Below are positions 56,303 through 64,000 of a stretch of 64,000 bases of DNA, one piece after another. A model generated the notes under the pieces. It saw only the letters and a program-made list of their open reading frames with translations. It was not told the DNA's origin and ran no database searches. The position numbers were made by a program, and so were the translations under genes. Source of the DNA: Euglena gracilis (Eukaryota; Euglenida; Euglenophyceae; Euglenales); assembly GCA_039621445.1 (NCBI GenBank), contig CP154956.1:77992474-78056473 (forward strand), in the 5' to 3' direction. Position 1 is the stretch's first letter, and every line of letters begins with the position of its first letter.

Positions 56303-56960
56303 CCTGGTGTGTGAAAGCAACCACCAATTTCTTCACATCCAGACGTGTCTTGTCCTAGGCGTTGTGAGCCCAACTGCCAGTGCCAGAGGTTCCTCCCACT
56401 TGCTTCGCAGTTCAGCATGCCTGAGGGGCCCTTCTTTTTGGCCGACTTTTGAAAGTCGGAAAATTTCTGTTTTGAAAAGAACAGGTACCAGATAAACCCT
56501 GGGAATCACAGCCGAGGAATCAGTTTTGGGCGCCGAAAAAATGTTTTAAAGAAGCTCGTCACCCCCCTTTCCTCACCCAGGATTTGAAGCGCACAACTTT
56601 GGAACTAAATGCACAAAGTGGGGTTTTTTGGGATGTTGGCAGAAAGACCTGTTTCGGCTGAACAATGCCCTCCATCTGCCCGGTGTGATGTGGCTGTCTG
56701 GTGGGTTGCAAATTACCCCAAAAAGATGTGTCAACATGTCTTCCCTTCTCTGACGTTGTTGATGGACCATTTTGATTTCTCAGTTCCATTCGCTCATCGC
56801 CCATTATTCGTCTTATTGGAACAGCCACTCCCTCCCCAGTGCCTGAATAGTTCAAAATCACCAACCCAGCTTTTGGCACAGCAGCGCTCAAACCCCTCAT
56901 CATTCTCCTCTATCCCCCACCTTCTCACACAGCACGAACACATTTGAATGCATCGGCTAT
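56303..56960. other. Unique-looking segment, gene unresolved
   Basis: Overlapping frames on both strands (56609-56947 plus; 56903-56559 minus, with GVAVPIRRIMGDERMELRNQ). No domain recognised. It may include an exon. Confidence 0.25.
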
Positions 56961-57059
56961 TAAAAAGGACATTGCGCTTAAGGGCAACAGTTATACATTG
57001 CGCTTTAGCGCAATGTATAACTGTTGTTATACATTGCACTTTGGCGCAATGTATAACTG

Positions 57060-57421
57060 TTGCGCATAAGCGCAATGTACAACAGAAGCCCCTGAGCTTA
57101 TGGGAGCCCCTCTGATGTGTTACGGTGTGTCGGGTGCCCCTCTCTGCACGGCCAGTGTGTGGGCTTGGTGAGGAAATACATTGCGCCGACGCGCAATGGA
57201 CATGCCTATATAATGCACTACTTGTCCATTCGGATTACACATCAGCCGCAAGTTTGCACTTCTCGTTTCTTGTATGGGTCATTGCGCGGCGGCGCAATGT
57301 ATTTCCACACCAAGCCCACACACTGGCTGTGCAGAGAGGGGCACCCGACACACAGAGTAACACATCAGAGGGGCTCCCATAAGCTCAGGGGCTTCTGTTG
57401 TACGTTGCGCTTAAGCGCAAT
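57060..57421. repeat. Long inverted repeat with GCGC palindromes at arm ends
   Basis: Left arm 57060-57198 and right arm 57280-57421 are inverse copies (about 140 bp, few mismatches) around an 80-bp loop. Each arm starts and ends with a ttgcgc....gcgcaa palindrome. Confidence 0.9.
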
Positions 57422-58005
57422 TTCCATAACCATTGCCTTCTTGCCCGGCAGTGTGGGGCCCGGTGTTCACCAGGCGTTGGGACAAGACCCTGGGCTTGCC
57501 CTCAATCCCCCCAACCCCCTCCACCTGGGTGGTTCTCGCTGTACCGCTCCTCACGCTTCAAGCACCCAGGGATCACAACCCTGTGACATGCTGTTTTTTC
57601 CAACTTGTCAAACCGTGTGTATACACTCCACCCTCTGGATGCCTCAGCAGGTAACCCTTCACAGACACATCGCAGAGCCTAAAAAAGCAACAAAAAAGGG
57701 CCAAATTTCACCCGGCCTGTGTAGCACCATCTGGGGAACACAGTCAAAGCTTCAAAAACGAGGGACTCGCAACGGGTGTTTTGGCACCGATTTGGGAAAA
57801 GTCACGTGTCCCGGAGTTCAAACCCAGGGTTTTGAACCTTTTTCAAAATGGTGCACAGGCTGAAAAACACCAAAATTGGGCCTGTTGCAAATGATGCACA
57901 CGCCACCGTGGAGGGTCTCCGCGGAGCCAGAGGGTCAAAAGGGTGGGTTTCACCGCCGGGTTTCAAAAGATTGGAAATTTGCGCTTGGGCGCAAGCAAAA
58001 AATCA
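57422..58005. other. No supported gene
   Basis: The 248-aa plus frame 57117-57863 begins inside the inverted repeat and has no domain I recognise. A palindrome ttgcgcttgggcgcaa is at 57976. Confidence 0.3.
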
Positions 58006-58029
58006 AAACCTTAAGTGCGAGTTAGGCCG

Positions 58030-58345
58030 CCTAAGCCAGGGGGTCACTCCACTTTTTAAAAACCAGTCAGTCACTCTTTTTCGGAAAACCAGCCAGTCAC
58101 TATCCCCCGGGGGGGGGGGGTGTCGGCCACTCAGAAAAACGGCCACTTTCCAGCCACTTTGGGCCATTTTAGGCCAAAAAAATTTCCCCCGTGCTTCGGT
58201 GCTGGGGTCACTCAAGCCACTTTCGCCCACCCCTGGCCGACCCCCCCCTGGGGGGGAGGGTTCTGGGCCAAAAACTAGTCAGTCACTCTGAAAAAACAAG
58301 TCAGTCACCCCCGGGGGGGGGGGGGTCGGCCAGTGCTTAAGCAAT
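58030..58345. repeat. CAGTCA-type GC-hairpin repeat
   Basis: aaaaaccagtcagtcactct, ccagtcactatccccc, gtgcttcggtgctggg stem-loop next to aaaaaaattt, aactagtcagtcactctgaa and gtcggccagtgc. No clean target duplication seen. Confidence 0.6.
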
Positions 58346-58800
58346 TGACTGGTGGAGGACAAACGACACGTGAAGCATAAAAATTGTATCTTTTAGGAAC
58401 ATACACAAAAGTGATTTTAAATGTGATGGCTGTTGAAAGCAGGTGCGGAAAGGAAGGTCACGCCGGGGAGTACAAAAAATGTGCCACAATGTGGAGCATG
58501 AGGTCAAGGGGATGCAGGGCAACATAAACCGTCCGCCGTGGGGAACCGGGCGTGGCTCCGGAGGGGCGCCGCCGTTGGCCGATCGGACCTCCCCTCGCTC
58601 CCTTCCGCACGGGATGGGGAGGGGGTCCAGAGGGCCGGATTGGACAGCTCTGGGAGGGTTTGGGGGGGGGGGGGGGGGGCAGGACGAATCTCAGTGGGAA
58701 TGGGGCTGGGAGGCCTCGGGACCATATTGCTAGAGGGAGGGGCACGATTCATGACTGTGCTTTCCGGTGGCCGTATTCATTCAACAACATGCGGTTTTGG
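58346..58800. other. No supported gene
   Basis: G-rich frames on both strands. A 21-base G run with one interruption lies at 58661-58679. Confidence 0.35.
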
Positions 58801-58808
58801 GGGAACAC

Positions 58809-59291
58809 CAGGGATGGATGGGAAGCCTTGAGGGGGGGGGGGTGGGTCGGACCCCCCCTCCCGACACGGAGGGGGGGGGTGGGTCGGACCCCCCCCTCCT
58901 ACCTCGAAACTGAGGGGAGGCCAAAATTTTTTCGATTTCATGGACGGGCAAAGGGCCGGAAATCGGGTCAGAATCGGTCAAAAACCCCTGATTTTTCTTT
59001 GAAAATCGATCCAAAAATGCTCATTTTTTGAATTTTTTTGAACATATTTTTGGGGGGAAATACCAACATATCAAAAAATGGGCAATATGGCCAAAAGTCA
59101 GCAAAAAGGGTGTTTTTTGCTCATTTTCCGGCGCGAGCGCCGGAAGAAAATTTTCTGCTATTTTTGGCACCTGTCAAGGAGGGGGGGGGTGGGGGTCCGG
59201 ACCCCCCTCCCAACATCTGGGGGGGGGGGTGGTCCGGACCCCCCCCCACTACCACCTACCTCAATACCGAAGGGCTTCCCATCCATCCCTG
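58809..59291. mobile_element. Foldback hAT-like MITE 5
   Basis: 483 bp with inverted ends CAGGGATGGATGGGAAGCC / GGCTTCCCATCCATCCCTG. Target duplication GGAACAC abuts both ends (58802-58808 and 59292-59298); the eighth base does not match in register, consistent with a slip in a G run. Interior: repeated gggtcggacccccc blocks, ccggcgcgagcgccgg beside aaaattttct. Confidence 0.88.
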
Positions 59292-59299
59292 GGAACACC

Positions 59300-59880
59300 G
59301 AATGGATGGGAAACTGTTCGACAAAACTGGTTCCGAAAAAATTGGTGATAGAGAAAATGATCGAAATTCATACAATGGCCCCAACAGTCTTTCAATGTTT
59401 TCTTTATGAAAAAAAAGAGAAGAATTTGGACCCCTGCGAGAGGCGGCAAAAAAATTGTTCAGAGCTGAGCCAAAGACCAATTACTGGGCGATCAGAACTG
59501 CGAGATTGAAGCGTGGGTATGCTTTTTCAACATTCAAAAACAAAGGCGTTCCATGAGGGAACTGTTCGCAAAAGACATTGCGCCACATTTTCGATTCTTC
59601 ATCCGCCCCAACACCTGCCCGCACTGTCCCATCGTTTCGGATTTGATTTGAATGGATTCCCGCCGCCTGAGGCCTCCGGGGCCGGTGGCGCGGAGCCCCG
59701 GCATCGCCCGGCGGGAGACGGGCAGCGGGCCAGCCCGAAGGGCCGGGACACGCTTGACACGCGTGCGGGGCTGCGGGGAGGGCAAGGGGACGCCTCCAGG
59801 CGGGGGAGGGGGCAGTCACCGGCGGCGACGGCGGCAAGCACGGGTGCCCGGTGGGTCTCCCCAGGGCAGTAGGGTGGGGG
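59300..59880. other. Possible exon, unidentified
   Basis: Minus frame 59963-59481 ends with KMWRNVFCEQFPHGTPLFLN; plus frame 59652-60314 is Arg/Gly/Pro-rich and GC-biased. No domain recognised. Confidence 0.25.
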
Positions 59881-60222
59881 TCCGGACCATACCGCTGCTT
59901 AATGACCCCCTGGGGGGAGGGGGGAGGGGGGGGGTCCCTTTCCACTTTCAGAAAACCAGTCAATCACTGTTGAAACCCAGTCACCCACTTCCCACCCCCC
60001 CCTGGGAGTCGGCCACTTCGGCCACTCGGGCGAAAATGGCCAAAAATCAATATGATGGATTTCGTCCAAAAACCCCCAGAAAATTGCTGCACCTTTGGCG
60101 CTGGGTGGCCACTTTCGGCCAATCCTGGCGACCCGGGGGGGGGGGGGGGGTCTGGAGCCAAAATCCAGTCAGTCACTCCGAAAAACATGTCAGACACCTC
60201 CCGGGGGGGGGGGGGGGTCGAA
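59881..60222. repeat. CAGTCA-type GC-hairpin repeat
   Basis: aaaaccagtcaatcactgtt, ccagtcacccactt, gcacctttggcgctggg, atccagtcagtcactccgaa. Confidence 0.6.
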
Positions 60223-60223
60223 C

Positions 60224-60465
60224 TCTTGTGTTTAATTTTTTAAAAACTGTCGGAGATTTTCTCCTGAAGGATTTTCAATATTTTGAATATCTTATTTTTT
60301 CCCCCCAGGGTTAAGCCCCCCCCCCCAGGAATGGTCCGTGCATCATTACAAAAGTTGAAAAAACCATTGATTTTTTTTAATGAAAAACACCATACCTCCC
60401 CCTGTTATAACGAGGATAACCACCGTTTTTAAAGGGCAAAATAATACCCAATAGACCAGAACGGA
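60224..60465 (-). repeat. Dispersed 245-bp repeat, copy 2 (inverse)
   Basis: Inverse of 52301-52546. Confidence 0.9.
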
Positions 60466-61195
60466 AACACCTTAAACAGTGGTGTGGTCCAGCCCCCCCC
60501 CCCCCCGGAGGGAGGGAGTGGGTCGGACCACCCCCCTTTCCCCTTGTGCAAAAAAATTCCCCCAAAATCCCAAAATCGCGTTTTCGCTTTTTTTGAAAAA
60601 TCGGTCAAAATATACACCAAAATTCTCATCTTTTCCAGCACTCTGCCCCGGAAAATTTTGGGTTCCTGGGGAGGGAGGGTCCCCCCCCTCAGTCCAAAGA
60701 GGGGGTCTGCCCCCCCCCCCGGAGCGGTTGCGATCACCAGAGTCACATTAGCAATAGATGGCATGCTAGCAACACGCTGGAGCTTCATCCCCACCGCTGC
60801 ATTTTTGCCAATTTTGTCATTTTTGTCCCACCACCATTCATATCGCTGTGATTCCTTTGTTGGTGTCCTCTGAACCCTCTTTGAGCTCAACCTCAGAGCT
60901 CCCTCCCCTCTGCTCACCCCTAACAACAGTGAAACCCAGTGCCACGCAGTCGAATTGAGCTCGGTCGAGTGTGCTGGCCTGAACCGGCATTGCTGCTTCT
61001 GTCTCAGCTGCTCTCCTCCATACTGGATCTCGCTTTGCTTCCCAGGCCTCGGGTCCGCCCCACAGCGACACTCAGGGCTTTGGCATTGGCTGCCGACCGT
61101 GGGCGTTGCGTGCGAGGCAAATCCACCAAATCCAAATCCAAATCCCTCCTTGGGGGATTTCTGACCCCCCTCCCCCCCCATCCGCAAAATCGCTG
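60466..61195. other. GC-hairpin DNA and a possible minus-strand exon
   Basis: 60490-60725 resembles the MITE interiors (ggtcggaccacccccc, ggaaaattttggg). Minus frames near 60840-60730 (KIGKNAAVGMKLQRVASMPS) and 61071-60838 (FDCVALGFTVVRGEQRGGSS) look protein-like but differ in frame. No domain recognised. Confidence 0.25.
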
Positions 61196-61199
61196 CTCA

Positions 61200-61640
61200 C
61201 TTAATATCCTGGGGGGGGGGGGGTCGGACCCCCCCCCCCACCCGAAACTGACATGGGCCGGAAATTTTTCGGTTTTATGGACCGGCTGGATTCCAAGCCA
61301 AAGTTGTTGAAAAACGCCCGATGTCTCTTTGAAAATCAAAAATGTTCTTTTTTGAGACTTTTCAAATACTTTTTTGGTGACACCAAAACATCAAAAAAAA
61401 ATGTGTGATGTGCTGAAAAGTGAGCAAAAAAGCCATTTTTTGTTTATGTTCCAGCGCTTCACCAGAAGAAAAAATTTCGCTATTTTGGAACCTGTCAAAG
61501 AGGGGGGTGGCTGGACCCCCAAACATCTAGCGGGGGCGGTGGTCCGGACCCCCCCCACCGTACCTCCCAGGAGGTTGGAGGTCCAGACCCCCTACCACCT
61601 GCATCAAAACCAAAAGGGCTTTTTCCCATCAGGCTTCTTT
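61200..61640. repeat. Diverged relative of MITE 5 interior
   Basis: Follows the same order as 58830-59280: gggtcggacccccc, accgaaactgacatgggcc / ggaaatttttcggttttatg, cagcgcttcaccagaag near aaaaaatttcgc, acctgtcaaagagggggg, ggtccggacccccc, ccaaaagggctt. Ends are degraded. Confidence 0.6.
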
Positions 61641-61831
61641 TAAGACCTCCAGGGGAGGGGAAGGAGGCCCCCCCACCCAGCCCATGCAGGACCCACCTCG
61701 GGGGGGGGGGGCAAAATTGGGTCGCCTGAGGCCATTTCCCAAAAAAAATTCGGCACTCTGCGCCGAAACCCGTTTGCGGGCCTCCATCCCGGGACCCGGG
61801 GGGGGGGGGCTTCTGACTTAAAAGAAGCCTT
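61630..61831. mobile_element. Foldback hAT-like MITE 6, short
   Basis: 202 bp, ends CAGGCTTCTTTTAAG / CTTAAAAGAAGCCTT (last base T instead of G). Target duplication TTCCCAT with one upstream mismatch (61623-61629 and 61833-61839). Inserted at the end of the preceding MITE relative. Interior has aaaaaattcggcactctgcg...ccga. Confidence 0.75.
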
Positions 61832-61911
61832 CTTCCCATCTACCCCAGCCCCAAGCTTCCCCATGGCAGGGGGAAGCTTCGGACCCTTTCACCGGGTCGA
61901 CTCAACCTGGA

Positions 61912-62040
61912 AGAAGAACAACTGGAAGAAGAAGAATAAGAAGAAGAATAAGAATAAGAATAAGAATAAGAATAAGAATAAGAATAAGAATAAGAATAAG
62001 AATAAGAATAAGAATAAGAATAACAACAACAACAATAAAT
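61912..62040. repeat. AATAAG hexanucleotide microsatellite
   Basis: gaagaagaataag then about 15 aataag units and AAC units. Confidence 0.95.
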
Positions 62041-62275
62041 TTGAATAATGGTCTGGTGTGTTTAACAGTAAACCAAGGGTGGTTCATTGTTCATGGGTTG
62101 TTGGTGGGGTTCCAGCAGTGCCGTGGCCAACGGCTGCTGAGGGCCCACGGTGGGCATGCGTTGCTTGGGCGTTGGGCAGAGATTGGCGGGGCCAGGCACA
62201 TGCCTCTCAGCCCATCCCTGCGCCTCGGCCCACCCCCGCCAAACCCAGACCTCCTCCGGAGCAGGGGATTGGTAC
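62041..62275. other. No assignable gene
   Basis: Ordinary-complexity sequence, short frames only. Confidence 0.3.
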
Positions 62276-62670
62276 ACCTGGGGGATATATCATTTGGACA
62301 TCCGAAGTTTGGGGCCAGGAGTACATTATTTCATCATTTGGGGAGTATTTTTTTTGCGCAAATCTCTAAAACTCAAAAACAAAAGACCCCAAAATACACT
62401 TTACATAGATGGCACACTTTATGAAATGCACTTTACACAATCAAATGCATTTTACTTACATCCTGCGCATTTTTGACGGCTTGTTGCATATCGATACTGC
62501 CTCAAATTGGTTTTACCAGGCATCTTTTGCCAAAATATCCTGTTTTGAGGGAGATTGAGGATTTCCTCTCAGGTGTCCGTCGGGGTGGGGGTAGATTATT
62601 TGGGCAGCCACAGTCCCTGCCAAGGGGGTATACTGTTTGGGGGTGTTCTATTTGGGAGGGGGTTTCATTA
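62276..62670. repeat. AAATAA/C-run family relative, inverse orientation
   Basis: catttggacatccgaagtttgg (62289) and tatttgggcagccac (62598) are inverse forms of the cttcgggtgtccaaata block, with ctatttgggaggggg at the end. Ends are not sharply defined. Confidence 0.45.
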
Positions 62671-63140
62671 GCTAATTAATTTAATAAACTAATTAGGGCT
62701 CAAGCATTTGCATGTGGAGCCTGGGGGTGCTGTCTCTGGGCTTGTACAAGCCAAAGTATAAGGTGCTATGAACAAATGGGCAACCGCCTCCCAATGGGGC
62801 AGGAGACTGTTGAGGCGGAATGTGCTCGTGGAGTGTGTAGTGGAAAGAGGGTGGAAACACATCAAAACCCAAGTCAACCAAGCAAATGGTTGAAATTAAG
62901 ATCGATAGAGGAAATGGCAATGGCATTGAGGAATCGGCCAGGTAGTAGTTCAAAAACGCCCACAAAAATTTCAAATTGAAATTGATATTAAAATTCATGT
63001 AAAAATAAAAAGGCCAAATGTAAAGTTAATTCAAAAGAAAATTTGCTTCAACGTGTCAATACGTTATTCCCTTTCGGCCAAAGCTGGCAGGAGAGCTGGC
63101 TTCCCAACTATGGATTCAGTTACTGACCTCCAAGGGGGGG
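62671..63140. other. Unassigned A/T-richer segment
   Basis: A 67-aa plus frame (62776-62979) without domains. Nothing else seen. Confidence 0.3.
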
Positions 63141-63165
63141 GGGGGGCACTTTTCCCCAGGCCCAA

Positions 63166-63194
63166 ACCCACCCACCCACCCACCCACCCACCCA
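63166..63194. repeat. CCCA microsatellite
   Basis: About seven CCCA units. A second tract is at 63888-63915. Confidence 0.9.
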
Positions 63195-63199
63195 AAACC

Positions 63200-63690
63200 C
63201 AGCCAAAATCAGCCGAAAATGCTTTAAAAAATCTTCCATCCCAGCCTTGGGCTGGGCCAAAACCTGACCCATGGCGCAACCCCTCCCCCCCCCTTAGATG
63301 CACTTTGGCTTCTGTCTGGTTTAAGGCCTGGCGCTGCATTCCGCTTCTGGCCCTTTCTTCGGAGCAACTCCCAATAATTCCCTCCCCCCCCCCCGGGGGG
63401 GGGGGGGGAAGGGGGGTCCAGAGGAAAGGAAACGGCACCACGTCGCCTGCCCCGCCGACGGACGCTTCCAGCAGCGGGGGACGGGAGGCTGCCGGCTTAT
63501 CACGGGGCACGGCACGCGGGGGAGGGAGGGGCCCGCCAGCCCCCCGCCCCGCATCGATGCACCCAGTGTCGCGCAGCGGAGCCTGGGGAGGCAGCAGTGG
63601 GGCTGGCTGGAGGGCCTCATCACGAAAGCTGAGGTGCCCGAAAAGCAATAACCAGAGGTCGTTTCAGGACCCGGGGGGGAGGGAGGTTCC
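63200..63690. other. GC-rich segment, no supported gene
   Basis: Open frames on both strands reflect base composition. A C11/G12-type hairpin is at 63383-63408. Confidence 0.3.
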
Positions 63691-63692
63691 GG

Positions 63693-63693
<1 letters not shown>

Positions 63694-63728
<35 letters not shown>

Positions 63729-63742
63729 GGGGGGGGGGGGGG
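63694..63742. repeat. C33/G16 homopolymer hairpin
   Basis: 33 C followed directly by 16 G, able to form a perfect stem as well as i-motif/G4 structures. Flanks (ttccggacc, then gcgttttgcgct near 63797) are of the MITE-interior type. Confidence 0.9.
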
Positions 63743-63962
63743 CTCGGGGAGACCCACTTTTGGGATCAGTTTTTGGGTCCAAAAAAATTCTTGGCGTTTT
63801 GCGCTGAAAATAGAACAAAACCTGCTTCTGGCAGGGTGCCCACTCAGCCCAACCCTGGGGGCCTGGGGAGGGACTCGGCCGGGACCCACCCACCCACCCA
63901 CCCACCCACCCACCCGTCACGAAACTTTAAAAAAAATCTCTGCAATGACGCGTGAAATGCAG

Positions 63963-64000
63963 GCGGCTACCATGGACTAATGCAGGTGCTACCATGGACT
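63963..64000. repeat. Start of a short direct repeat at the window edge
   Basis: gctaccatggact occurs at 63966 and 63988 with gcaggt between; the array may continue beyond the window. Confidence 0.5.

Noticed and set aside
58030-58345. CAGTCA-type repeat as a clean MITE with terminal inverted repeats
   Set aside because: I could not find matching ends or a target duplication, so it is annotated only as a repeat family.

Overview
This window is a repeat-dense stretch of a eukaryotic nuclear genome. It holds LTR and tyrosine-recombinase (DIRS-type) retrotransposons, GT-AG-like exon borders, kilobase microsatellites and no operons, so it is not prokaryotic. I cannot name the organism from sequence alone; a protist or alga is a reasonable guess. 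Almost everything recognisable is mobile DNA. I see no rRNA, tRNA or CRISPR and no host gene I can name.

Layout. (1) A segmental duplication dominates. Copy A (1-18215) and copy B (31369-46748) are collinear, in the same orientation, about 31.4 kb apart. Each copy carries one large insertion the other lacks. In A it is a full-length Ty3/gypsy chromovirus (2939-9987, 5-bp target duplication, empty site visible in B at 39753). In B it is a DIRS-type element (33202-38516). The shared block holds a TRIM-like direct-repeat pair, scrambled DIRS ends, a candidate spliced gene on the minus strand (13195 to 10269 and 43033 to 40034), and a TACA microsatellite that is 1.65 kb in A but about 0.33 kb in B. 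(2) Between the copies (18216-31368) is a nest of DIRS elements: an internally deleted element A (19044-22145), element C on the minus strand (about 22270-25930), element D head-to-head with C (about 25930-28770), a 1666-bp LTR/TRIM element inside D (26828-28493), an unrecognised coding-like stretch (28780-29884), and a decayed minus-strand DIRS relic E (30040-31691). (3) The right part (46749-64000) has no clear gene. It holds foldback DNA transposons with CAGG...CCTG ends and 8-bp target duplications, GCGC-type palindromes, two tandem-repeat blocks, a long inverted repeat and a GT microsatellite.

How the parts relate. The DIRS elements show the classic replication architecture: inverted terminal repeats plus an internal region complementary to the joined ends. 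The chromovirus encodes gag, protease, a Dam-like methyltransferase-type domain, RT/RNase H, integrase and a chromodomain, but an internal 1.8-kb segment with the whole RT is inverted between 8-bp inverted repeats. The same kind of Dam-like domain occurs in the DIRS pol. Two foldback elements landed inside DIRS element B after it inserted. Nearly all element genes are broken by frameshifts, stops, deletions or insertions.
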